Origin: Dictyostelium firmibasis
Lineage: Eukaryota > Evosea > Eumycetozoa > Dictyosteliales > Dictyosteliaceae
Reading direction: 5' to 3'
Length of the DNA stretch: 64,000 bases
Assembly: GCA_036169595.1 (NCBI GenBank)
Contig: CM069767.1
Span: 2,896,001-2,960,000, forward strand
Part shown: one piece after another, positions 1-18,200 of the stretch
Layout of the letters: each line of letters begins with the position of its first letter
Numbering within the stretch: the first letter of the stretch is position 1
Program-made: the position numbers and the translations under genes
Notes under the pieces: generated by a model
Seen by the model: the letters and a program-made list of their open reading frames with translations, nothing else
Told to the model about the DNA's origin: nothing
Database searches by the model: none

Positions 1-2557
<2,557 letters not shown>

Positions 2558-2638
2558 AAACCAAGGACCATATTGATATTGATAATAAAGAAACCACTCC
2601 CTTTTTTTTTTAAAAAAAAAATATACAAAACAAAAAAA

Positions 2639-6491
<3,853 letters not shown>

Positions 6492-6575
6492 GTTTTGTGG
6501 AAATTTTATAAATGAAAAAAATAAAAAAATTGAAAATCTCTTGAATTACCGTGAAATATTTTATTTTATTTTTTC

Positions 6576-6617
<42 letters not shown>

Positions 6618-6675
6618 TTTTTTTAATAAAACAACTTCACACTTCCACATCCAGAAATTAGCATAATAAAAAGCT
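6492..6675. promoter_or_regulatory. Short divergent promoter region with long T tract
   Basis: 184 bp separate two divergent start codons. It contains an uninterrupted T run (about 6579-6615), the kind of homopolymer that commonly fills Dictyostelium promoters. No TATA-like box can be told from background. That it serves both genes is inferred from spacing only. Confidence 0.4.
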
Positions 6676-7828
6676 ATGAGCGAAAATAAACAACCTTCAA
6701 ATACATTGGATTCAAAAGATAAAAATGAAATTTTAAATAATAACATAGATGATGAAACAATAACAACAACAGCAACATCATCATCAACAGCAACAAAAAT
6801 AACCCCACCATTTAATTCTAATGAAATTGATGAAAAAAAAATAATAATTAATAAAGATGGTGAAAAAACCTATTTTTCAGAGAAAGAAAATATACATTAT
6901 ATTTACAACTCACATAGCAAACAATGGTTACCAGAGATAACCCGAGATATGATGAATTCACAACAATCGGTATATCAAAAAAAAGTGGAAAAAAGAGATA
7001 AATTTCAAGAACTAATTGATAATATCGCAGAACTACATGTTTCAGGTATACCTATGGATGGTTCAATCAGAGAGGAACAAATATCAAATTATTTTAAGAA
7101 ATGTGGTTACATTAAAAAGAATGAATTTGGTAGACCAATCGTTAGTTTATTAGTAGATAATCAAAATCAATTCACTGGTTGTGCCTTAGTCTCATTTGAA
7201 CGTAAAGAATCGGTTCCAATTGCGGTCTTACAATATGATGAAACTGAAATCTCCCCAAATAATACAATTAAATTAAGAAAGGTAAATAATTTACTATTTT
7301 TATAACTTTTTAATTTTTTTAAATTTAGTTCAATACTAACAAAAAAAAAAGGCAACACTTGAAGAATCAAGATTAAATACAGCAAATGAAAAAAGTAATA
7401 AAAAACAAAAGAAATCACATAAAGATAGAAGGATCGAATATGAGAATGAAGCTAAATATGGTTGGGCAGATTCAGAGAGTAAAACAGTAATTATAAAGAA
7501 TTTATTCTCTCCTGAGGAAGCTATGAATGATCCAAATTTTTTTAATGATCTTCAAACAGATTTAGAGGATGAAACTCATGGTTGTGGGAAATGTGGTACC
7601 ATATCTTCGATTCACATATTCGAATATAATCCAGATGGTGTTGTATCAGTAAAGTTTGTAGAGTTTGAATCTGCTGAAAAATGTGTTGCCTTAATGAATG
7701 ATAGATACTTTGCTGGTAGAAAATTATCAGCTGATTTCTACGATGGTTATTCAAATTATTATGTCGAAGAGACTGACGAAAATAAAGAAAAACGTCTCAA
7801 GAAATGGGAGTCTTATATAAACGAATAA
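6676..7828 (+). CDS. Tat-SF1/Cus2-like U2 snRNP splicing factor, two RRMs
   Basis: Predicted homologue of human HTATSF1 and yeast Cus2, which bind SF3B1 and help U2 snRNP assembly in the nucleus. Exon 1 is 6676-7281 and exon 2 is 7352-7828, in phase 0; the intron has donor GGTAAAT and a perfect TACTAAC branch site at 7334-7340. The product is 360 aa. An N-terminal WLPE-type aromatic segment (residues about 70-95) precedes RRM1 (about 118-202). A basic linker follows, then a second RRM of the UHM type, with IIKNLF, a Cys-X2-Cys insertion, PDGVVSVKF and RYFAGR matching the R-X-F loop that holds UHM ligands. It ends soon after the UHM, without the long acidic tail of the human protein, and is therefore closer to Cus2 in size. 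Confidence 0.88.
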
Positions 7829-8163
7829 TTAAAAAAAAAAAAAAATTCGCCAATCCCTTTTTAAAAATTATTCAAAACCAGTTGAGTATATTATACTCTT
7901 AGAAGAAATATTTGGATATTAATTATCAATTACATACATTATTGTTGAAAAAAAAAAAAAAAAAAAAAAAAATTGGGTTTTATAAAAAGGGTTTAAATCT
8001 TGTATTATATAAAGGGGTTTAATTTTGTATTTGTGGCATTATCTCATTTTTAAGTGGATTTTGTGTTTTTCTTTTTTTTTTTTTTTTTTTAATTTCAAAT
8101 TTTTTTTAAAATGAGTTTTAATTAAAATAAAAAAAGAATATTTCTTGAATAAAATTAGAGATT
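7829..8163. other. Intergenic A/T-rich DNA
   Basis: Poly-A and poly-T runs (about 7949-7970, 8072-8090) with no coding-like stretch, RNA gene or repeat that I can support. Confidence 0.5.
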
Positions 8164-8369
8164 AAAAACAAATCTCAATTTCAAGGAAAAAGATAATGGA
8201 TTAATTTTAGGGGTTATTGGTGGTATTAGTTGATCCAGAAATTAAAGCAATTATAAGTAAATGTAATAATGATATAAAAAATTCAACAAAAATATTCAAA
8301 GATATTTTGGAACCTGTCAAAAAACCGTATTATTATTTTAAAATTAATACATCAACCTATAAATATTAA
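8164..8369 (+). pseudogene. Relict coding fragment with frameshift
   Basis: One frame reads as protein-like from about 8164 (ending DNGLILGVIGGIS, then a stop). A second frame continues at about 8229 with VDPEIKAIISKCNNDIKN and ends at the TAA at 8367. One small indel would join them. Base composition is coding-like against a much more A/T-rich surround, and no start codon fits. The parent gene is not recognised. An unrecognised exon is possible but no good splice sites were seen. Confidence 0.35.
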
Positions 8370-8526
8370 AAAGAAAATGAAAAAAAAAGAGAGGTTTATC
8401 TGTCTTTTGTTAATGGCAGCATTTTTTTGTAGTATACATTTAAATAAAAGGATTAATTTTTATTTTTATTTTTTCGTTTCCTATATTTTTTTTATTTTTT
8501 TTACAAAATTTTATTTTATTTTTATT

Positions 8527-10591
8527 TTAAGATTGATTAAACCATTTACCCTCACCTAACAAAATGATACGAGAAGTTGAATAAGACATACCTAAAAAGA
8601 AAGTATATAATAACATAAAGTAAAAATATTTTGGTGGGTTTTTCCAATGGAGTGCTTCAATTTTATAAACTCTAGTTTCAATGTACATGGAGATGATATC
8701 GGTTACCCACTCAAATGAGAATTGAATTGCCATACTTGCAAATAATGTTGCATAATCTAATTGACTCTTATCGAAAACATTATAAAATGCAATATATACA
8801 AAACATGATGTTAAAATAGAGGTGTTTTCATATAATTGTTCGTGACGTAAAAAATCTCTGTAAATTTTGTCAAAATTTTGTGAATGCGATAATCTTCTTT
8901 TAAAACAAAATCCACAAATAGCATTCATAATTTTTTTATCTCTTGGTCTTAATGTAGTTCTCCATAATAATTCTGTTAAACTAACAATTGCCATTGTACC
9001 AGACATAAATAATAATGACACTAATTTTTAAAAAAAAAAAAAAAGAAAAAAAAAAAAAAAAATCAAAAATTAATATTAATATTAATATTAAATAAATAAA
9101 ATAAAAATTTAGTTTATACATACTATTACTATTGAAAAATCTACCATAATAAGTTGAAAACCACATAAAGATTAAAACAGGGAAAACATTTGTACCTGGA
9201 GTTTTTGGTTTAATACGAGAGGAACAAGCACGAGCAACAAATAAACCGATTGCACATAAACCTGGATGAATTAAAATACGTACAACCGATTTATTAATTG
9301 AAGAGGTTTTGACATACCATGGGAGAATTGCGAAATCATAAAGTACAAGAACAACGGCAGCAAGAGCAAATTGACCCATGAAAAGATGTCTAAAGGTTGG
9401 ATTATTGATTTTTCTTCCCATATAATGTGAAGAGATCACCAATGCAACAACGAAAAAGAAATAACTTGGTAAAAGTGCCAATGTTTGATCGAGTAATTCA
9501 TTGACAGTGTTATAAATTGCCCATGTTGAGGCTCCTGCTGAGGAAATTAAACCAACGATCAATGGAACAATTGTATCACGAAATCCAAAGAAAGTAAGTA
9601 GTAAAAAGTATGGGAACATACATAATGCAAAATTTAAAATGGTACGACTGATAGAGTGAGTAATGATTGCCCAATATGGCCAATATACTGAAGATGTATC
9701 AATGTAACGACAGCCAAGAAATATTTCGTAGCAAGCATAACCAACTGCCATAATTGAAATTGCAACTGTAAGACCAAGAATCTTGAGGAAATATGTACCA
9801 AATACTCTTACGAATTCTTTATGACTGAATGGTGGTGCTGGTTCTTTTTTCTCTTCAAGTGCTTCAATTGGTTGTTCAATATCTTCTTTGTTTGGATTTT
9901 GTTCATCATCTCTATCTGCATCATCATATTCTTCATATTCTTCCTCACCATCATAACCATCTTCTTCCCCATCACCATATCCACCTAATTCAATACCATC
10001 TTTTGATGAATTAATTGGATCATTTGATGTAAACAATGGTGGTGAAACTAAAACTGTTCCTGCCGCGTATGAAGTATTTAATAAATTACTTGGTGTATTA
10101 AAGTTTGGTACTGGTGGTGGTCCTATTTTTTCTTTTTCTAAATTAGTATCATCGGTTGGTGGTAACTCAATCGATGGAACTTGTAATATTATTGGTTGTT
10201 GTGGTGATTCTGTTTCTTTACTGTCAATTGGAATTGTTGGTACATCTATAGTTGGGTTAATTGGTGTTTCGGTTTTGTTTGTGGTTATTGTGGCGCTGGT
10301 GGTTGGTGTGGTGGTAGTACTAGTGGTAGTGGTATTATTAATTGGTTGTAAATTAGTTGACAAAGGTCTTCTTGGCAAACTTGTTGAATTTCTTCTTACA
10401 TCTCTATTTACATTATTTGGACGTAATTGGGAACCTGATCTTTGTTGTCTGGATTGTGGCGATAAAAGATTTAAATCAGTACCAACACTAACACCTGGTT
10501 GTAAATTTGGATCTAATGCTGTAGTATGTGATCTTTGTTGTCTTGATTGAATTGGTGATCTGTTTGGTGGTCTAACTCTATTTGGATGATG

Positions 10592-10626
<35 letters not shown>

Positions 10627-10834
10627 TACTATTGTTGTTATGTGTAGGTAAACCTGGTGGTCTTGAAACCTCTGTATGTGATCTTGAACGTGGTTGAGAT
10701 TGTGGTTCAGATTCAGAAACTTGAATTGAAAGTGCGCTTGTATTCTCTCCTTGTGAATCTTCTTGTCCCTCTTGGGAATCTGATCTAAATCTTGAGGCCA
10801 ATAAATCCAACAAAGAAAATAATGTTGTTGCCAT
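8527..10834 (-). CDS. Multipass membrane protein with long disordered N-terminus
   Basis: Unrecognised membrane protein, 734 aa, two exons: 10834-9124 and 9020-8527, phase 1, intron GTATGT...TTAG. Residues 1-330 are low complexity: Ser/Gln/Arg-rich, a short poly-Asn, Thr-rich, then a Glu/Asp-rich acidic stretch about 280-320, so probably cytosolic and disordered. From about residue 345 to the end there are roughly nine or ten hydrophobic segments of membrane-spanning length; there is no cleavable signal peptide. The splice replaces an unspliced tail of Phe/Ile-rich intron translation with a good continuation (MSLLFMSGTMAIVSLTELLW). I know no family name for it. Confidence 0.85.
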
Positions 10835-11183
10835 TTTTTATTTTTTATTTTTTATTTTTTATTTTTTATTTTTTAATTTTTTATTTTTTTTTTTTGAATT
10901 ATATAGTTGACTATTATTATTATTACAAGGTTTTTATTTATTTTTATATTCTTTTTATTATTACAAATTTGTTTTTTTTTTTTTTTTTTTTTTTTTTCTC
11001 TAAAGGTAAAAATCTTTTTAAATAATTAATTTTAATATTTAATATGGTTTATTACAAATTACACAATAGAAAAGTAATGATACAATATTTAATGGTACAT
11101 ATAAAATAAAATAAAATAAAAAAATTAACTAAAATATTTTTTTAATTTTATTTTATTTTTTTGATCACTTTGAATAATGAACT

Positions 11184-11222
<39 letters not shown>

Positions 11223-12557
11223 TGTTACAAAATTTTTTTGGTTTTTATTATTACAAACGTTAATGTTATTTATATACACGTTAAAAGAAAAAATATAAAT
11301 AAAACAAAGAAGTTAATGTGTGGTTTCGTGGTTTTTTTTTTTTTTTTTTTTTTTTTTGAGGTGATTGTGATAGTGAGTGGGTGAAATGACAATATTATAT
11401 TTTCATACAATTCACAACAATTTTAATGATTTGAATTATTTTAATTTTTTTTTTTTTTTTTTTTTTTTTTTGGATGTGGGATTATGTGATTTTAATTATC
11501 TTTTAAAAAAGTGATTAAAAAAAAAACAACTTTTCACAATTAAATAATTTATTATTATTTTTAGACAATGAATTGTAAAGTGATTGAATTAGATTGAAAT
11601 TATGAAACTATTTTTAAAACAAAGATATTTAATAATGAAAAAAATTACAAAAATAAATAATTATTTTAATTAATAAAACATACACAATATATTTAAGTAT
11701 AAATCTTTTTAAAAGATATACTTTTGTTTTTGAGAGGAAAAAAAAAAATAAAAATATTAGAAACTTAAAAATAAAAAATAATAAAAAAAAAAAATAAAAA
11801 ACTAAAAATAAAACAAAAAAGTGATTTGTTGCTATGTACAAAAATAACTATTTTTTTTTTCAATCAAAAAAAAAAAATGTAAAAAAAAAAAAAAAAATGA
11901 AAATAAATTATTTTGTTTTTTTTTTATTTTTATTTTTCAAAAAATGAACATTGATTAAGTCAAATTCAAATAAATTTTTTGATATTTTTATGACTGCTCA
12001 ATTTAAAAAACATGTTTTTTTTTTTTTTTGCGAGTTATTATTATAAATGAGATCCGACAAACGATACATAAAGAAAGATAAATAATTAAAGAAAAAAATA
12101 AAAAAAATAAAAATAATAAAGAAAAATGAAAGAAAGGGAAAAAAGAAAGGGAAAAAGATAAATGATACATAAAGAAAAAATAAACAAATGCAAAAAAAAA
12201 AAAAAAAAAACAAAAAAAAATTAAAAATAAAATTGATTGACATTATTTTGAGAAAATAAAAATATTTAGAAAAAAATAAAAAATTGAATTAATAAAACCT
12301 ACATTAATTATTACAATGGCTTAATAAATTGTTTTCCTTTTTTTTTTTTTTTTTAAAAATTTACAATCGTTATTAAGGATTTATTTATTGGTTTTTTTTT
12401 TTTTTTTTTTTTTCTATTTACAATATCCTAAAGCGCTGGAAAAAAAAATACTGTTATTTTTTTGAAAAAAAAAAAAAATACATATATTGTAGTTAAAATT
12501 ATTTATTTATTTTAGTAGATATGCAAATAAATTTTATTTTTTCTACTATGGGGAAAA

Positions 12558-12591
<34 letters not shown>

Positions 12592-12932
12592 GAAAATCAA
12601 AAATTAAAAAAAAAAATTAAAAATAATTATTGTCCTAGGGTTTCTCTGTGTGGTCACAAAAAAAGAAAAAGCTTTGCGACAGGATATTTATCTCAAACTA
12701 AAATTGATTACTCAGCTTATTCTTTTTTACTATAGAAAAAAAAAAAAAAAAGAAAAAATTTCAAATATAAATATCTATTTGGTTTTTTTTTTTTCAATTT
12801 TTTTTCAATTTTTTTTTTTTTTCAGAAAAAAAAAAAGATCTTTTATTTTTGAACATATCTATCTAAAAAATTATAAAATTTTTTTTAAAATATCTAAGTT
12901 TTTTCTTTATTTTTTTTAAATCAAAGTAAAAA

Positions 12933-12973
<41 letters not shown>

Positions 12974-13246
12974 AGAATCAAATTAACGGATAAAATTACA
13001 TTTTTTTTATTATTAATTTTTAAAAAAATAAAATTTTTAATATTAATCACACCATCATCTGAGATGTTATTATATTTTTTTCCTTTTTTATTTTTTTTCT
13101 TCCTTTTTTTTTTTTCTTTTTTTTTTTTTATTTTTTATTTTTTTATTTTTTTTTATTATGTTTTTTTCTCAAACATAATGAAGTTAATATGATTATCTTT
13201 TGAAATTTGAAAATTGTTTTGTTAGATTTTTTTTGTGTTTATTGTT
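10835..13246. other. Gene-poor A/T-rich intergenic region
   Basis: 2.4 kb of A and T homopolymers and short A/T-rich words. All open frames here are Phe/Lys/Tyr low-complexity translations of these runs. Slightly less biased patches occur near 11355-11420 and 12635-12720, but I see no gene, RNA fold or promoter element in them. Confidence 0.5.
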
Positions 13247-13378
13247 CTATTTGATAAACTATCTTATGTCTTTGAAGACCAATAATTGATGGGAGAACTG
13301 AATGTGAGGCATCATCACCTCCAAAACCATACCAGAACCATTGTCAATAACTAAAGTTTAAACATCTTCACCTTCCAT
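13247..13378 (-). pseudogene. Actin pseudogene fragment (N-terminus)
   Basis: On the minus strand from 13378 the sequence reads ATG then EGEDV, a stop where actin has Gln, then LVIDNGSGM, which is the conserved actin N-terminus. The frame then breaks: several codons are missing after GSGM, and the next recognisable part (GDDA, then LPSI, GLQRH) lies in another frame and corresponds to the actin segment around GDDAPRAVFPSIVGRPRH. A further few bases (AAGATAGTT) may match the later actin KDSY codons after another deletion. So it is a start fragment with a nonsense change and at least two deletions. The rest of the gene is absent. Actin genes and pseudogenes are numerous in this species. Confidence 0.8.
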
Positions 13379-13865
13379 TTTTTTACTTTTTCATTTTTTA
13401 TTTTATTTATTTATAAATAATAAAGTTTTATTGGGTTGTTTAATAAAAAAAAAGAAAACTCAAAAAATATAAAAAAAAAACTAGGTTTTTTCAATCCAAA
13501 AATAAACCTCCTCATTTACTGTAAATTAAACTGAAGTTGATATTTTATTTATTGTAAATATTATTAATTTTATATCTTTAAAGGTAAATAATTATGAAAT
13601 TCCAAGTAAAATAATTTTATTTGTTTGTTTTTTTTTTAATTCTTTTTTAATTTTTTTTTTTTCAAAAGTTTTTTTATTTAATTAAAAAAACGTATGAGTT
13701 TTAAAAAAAGAATTTTATACATTTATAATTTTCTAAGAAATTTTCGAATATTTTTTTCAGTCTTTTTTGTTTTTTTTTTTTTTTTTTATTCAGTTTGCCC
13801 AACAAAATCAAAAAAATAATTGTAAAAAATAAATCAATGAGTCTTATTTATAAGTTAAATAAATA

Positions 13866-14026
<161 letters not shown>

Positions 14027-14383
14027 ATGTAAATAATAGTGATAAAAAAAAAAATAACATATCAATGTATATTTTTTTAAATTCAATAAGACAAAAAAGG
14101 AATTTTTGATATCACAAATTATTGGATAAATATTCTTAGTTTTCAAGGTGACACCATTTTTTTATTGTGTTTTAAATTTAAATTTTTTGAAAAGAACAAT
14201 TCTCTTTTAATTAAACAAAAATAATAAACATGCACAGAAATTACATATGGTGTTTTTGTCACTGTTTATAATGCGGCAACAGTCTTTGCTTTTTGTTAGA
14301 CACAAAAAAAAAAAATAAAATAAAATAAAAAATAAATAACCTATAAATAGTTCAAATGTTTTTTTCCACCCCCTAATGATGAA

Positions 14384-14420
<37 letters not shown>

Positions 14421-14465
14421 GAGTGGGTGTGTGAGAGTGTGTGTTTGTGTGTGTTTTCATTATAC

Positions 14466-14497
<32 letters not shown>

Positions 14498-14551
14498 GAA
14501 AAAAAAATATTAATATTAAAAATAATTGATCTCGTTAAAAATTAAAAAAAT

Positions 14552-14588
<37 letters not shown>

Positions 14589-15297
14589 AAAAAAAAATTC
14601 TCACTAAAAGTAATATAACATAAGAAACAGAATAAATAAAAATAAATAATTGATTATTTTTATTAATCATACCTTTTTTATTTTTGTTTTTTTTTTTAAT
14701 TTTGTTTTTTTTTTTATTTTATTATTGTGTGTGTTTTTTTTTTTTTTTTAATTTTTTTTCTTTCATTTTCAATCAGTCAGCTATCCCATTCACTCCAATT
14801 AAATATTAATAATACATATATTATAAAATAAATAAATAATAACTATTATCAACTTTTATAAAATTAACCTAATTTATTAATATATCAAATCAAAAATTGC
14901 AATCAAAAAAAATAAAATATAAAAAAAAAAAAAACAAAAAAAACTCATATACAGGTATTTATTTTTATTATTGATTTTTTTTTTATTTGTTCAATTTTCT
15001 TATATTTTTTTTTTATTATAGTCATTTATTTATTTCATACACACATACAATCATATTGCAATAGAAAAAAATTATACAAGAAAAAAAAAAATTTAATATT
15101 AATTCTTTCCTATAGTTTAACATTTTTAGTGTAATATTAAAAAAAAAAAATATATATATATACATTGACAGAAATATTTAATACAATATTATAATAATAA
15201 TAATAATAAATTTACAAAAACTATATTTTTATTATAAAAAATAAAAAAGAAAAAAAAAAGAAAAAAGAAAAAAAAAAAAAACAAAAACAAAATAATT
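14027..15297. other. Intergenic region upstream of TKL kinase; possible 5' leader intron
   Basis: Mostly A/T runs. Two points deserve note. Positions 14220-14300 are less A/T-biased. A pair CAG|GTATTT (14954) and TTATAG (about 15020), with a long pyrimidine tract between, would fit an intron in the 5' leader of the downstream kinase. This leader intron is inference only. A short TA run lies near 15150. Confidence 0.35.
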
Positions 15298-18200
15298 ATG
15301 TCAATAAAATTACCACCATCAAATACAAATAGTGGTGGTAATAGTAGTAATAGTAATAATACTAATAGTAGTAGTAATAATAATATAAATATAAATATAG
15401 CTAATGGTATACCTTCTAATATTGAGAAAATGACATACGAAGATTCAGAAACTCAAAAATCAAATTTTAAACAACAATCTAACAATAATAATAGTAATAA
15501 TAATAACAATAGTAACAGCAACAATAATAATAATACATCAACATCAGTATGTGTATCATCGATTCATTCTTCATCACCATTACCATCACCAACAACTCAT
15601 CAAGTTAATAAATCATCAGGTTCATTACCACCTGTTATAAAAAGATCACCAACAAATCATCACAATAGTAATAGTAATAATAGTAATAATAGCCAAACCA
15701 AAGGAAGTAAATCAAACCCATCAGGATTTTTATTTGGAAGTAAACCAAGAGAGAATTCTCAGAATAAAATAGATGATAATAAAGGTGTAAACCTTGCAGT
15801 TAGTACAAGTAATTCTTCCAATCATTTTCATAAATCTCACTCTGAAAGTAATATTATAAATATAGACCAACAACCTGTTGAATCGGAAACAATTGAAGAA
15901 ATTCTAAACAATATACCATCTTCAATTTCAATGGAGAATATTAGAGAAAATGAAAATAATAGCAGTAATGGTAGTAAAAATAATTTGGCATCATCAACAT
16001 CATCACTATCATCTTTATCATCAGTTTCGACATCATCGACTTCAAATTTCATACCAAATGGGTCAAACATAAACTTAACACCCACTACCACTACCACCAC
16101 AACGACAACAACAACTAATACAGGTAGATCAACATCACCAACAAATTTTAAAGCAAGAGTCGAATTCGATGAAAATAATCCAAACGCTATCATTTTATCT
16201 AGACAAAGATGCAAATCTGTTTCTAATCCAAGTGATTTTAAATTGAATCCACCTTCAAATGTACATATGCCAACATCTTCTTTATCGACATCTACATCCA
16301 CAACAAATGTTAACGGAATTTTATTACCAATCGGAGTTGGTGCTAATGGTAATGGTAGTGGTGGAGTTTCAATGTCTTTTACACCATCTGGTTTGCCAAT
16401 AACTCCAACCAATTCATCACAAGTAGATACACTCCAAATGTCAACTGAAAGTATAACAATTCAACCATCTTCTTTGGATTCTTCATCAGAGTCAGTTTCA
16501 GATGGTTTACAATCAGTTTCAGGTTCACCAGTTACTGCTTCACCATCTCCAACTTTATCAAATGCAAACGGAATAAATAATAACCATCATGATCATCATC
16601 AACATAGCCATAGTCAACAATATGATGTTTACCAAGTAAAGAAAGAAGGTTCACCAGTATCGCCAACATCACCAACTTTATTACCATCTGAAACTCATGA
16701 TTTCTCATCTGAATATTCAAGTAACCCCGGTGGAAAATGTCAAATTTGTAGAAAGCCATTATGGAGTTTCCCAATTAGTGATAAGAGTAGACGTTGTAGA
16801 GATTGTTGCTTAGTTGTACATAGAGCATGTGTTCCATTGGCCACTGAATGTCCAGTTGCAAAGAAAAACTCTTTAAAATTGGTAGTACCAACAGTAGGAA
16901 ATCCATCACCGAATTCCTCTTCATCCTCATCTTCATCATCTTCAACTAATGGCAAAGGTCATTCACGTACACCCTCATCACCATCAGTTAGTAGTATACC
17001 AGGATTTCAGTTGACATCGAATTCATCACAAAATCTACATGTAAACTCAACTACCCTATCTTTGGTAGTTAATGGCGCAAAAATTGATTCAAATCATTAC
17101 AAGAGAAATAAAAAGTCATTGGAGGCAGCAGCAAGAGATTTTCATTTTATATTTCGTGGTTGTGGTATACCATTAAATGAGTTCCCATTGGATTCTTATG
17201 TATGTGGTCTTTATTCATACTTTGCACATGGTAGACTATATTTAACAGAGAGTTATGTTTGTTTTTATGATGGTTTCGTTTTCGATAGAACTAAAGAACG
17301 TACAAAGATAATAAAGGTTTCAAACATTGCTTCCATTGAGAAACGTTCATCAGGTTTAAATCCAAGTGCAATTAAAATCAAAACTTTTGACGATCAATCA
17401 TTTATTTTCACCCATTTTATGCACAGAGAAGTTGCATTCGATGATTTGGAGGGTTTATTAATTCATCAAGAGAGTCTACATTTCGCTCATAGTATTGTTG
17501 CTAACAATTTCCCAGGTATGAATGAAGCGATTAGAGGTCAACAAAAAAGATTGTTATCACGCTCACGATTGGACGGTCATTATCAAATTCATAGTAAAAT
17601 ACGTTGCCCAATGCCAAGTAAAGAAGTTCTATTGATGAGTGCAATTAAAAATAATAATTTAGATATGGTGGTAACTTTGTTGAATTACTATTGTCAAGTG
17701 AATTCCGATGAAATTAATTCTGTTGATTCAAAAGGTTACACACCATTACACAATGCTGTATTTTCAGAATGTTCCGATCAAATTTTTATGCATCTTTTAA
17801 ATCAAAAAGAAGTACGTGTTAGAGAGCGTAATATTGATGGTAATACACCACTTCACTATTTCTGTCAGAAATTTAAGTCGCCTGAATGCCAAAGAATCGT
17901 TCAAGCAATGATTGAAAAAGGTGCAAATATAAACGAACAAAATTATAATGGTGAAACTCCATTACATAAAGCTATCTTTAATCATTCAGTACGTTTATTA
18001 ATGGTTTTTACATTACTAAAGAACAATGCCAATGTAAATATTGTAAATAATGCAGGTGAATCACCACTTCACTATGCTGTTCGTTTAGGTAGATTAGATG
18101 TAGCAAAAATGTTATTAGCTGCAGGTGCTGACCCATCAATAATTAGTTTGAGAGACAGAAAAACTGCGTTGGCTTTGGCAATAGATTTTGACGTTTGTCC

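Noticed and set aside
8377-8559. 60-aa plus-strand frame rich in Phe and Ile
   Set aside because: A/T-run translation overlapping the 3' end of the membrane-protein gene on the other strand.
10792-12919. Phe/Lys-rich open frames in the gene desert
   Set aside because: Homopolymer translations with no coding-like composition.
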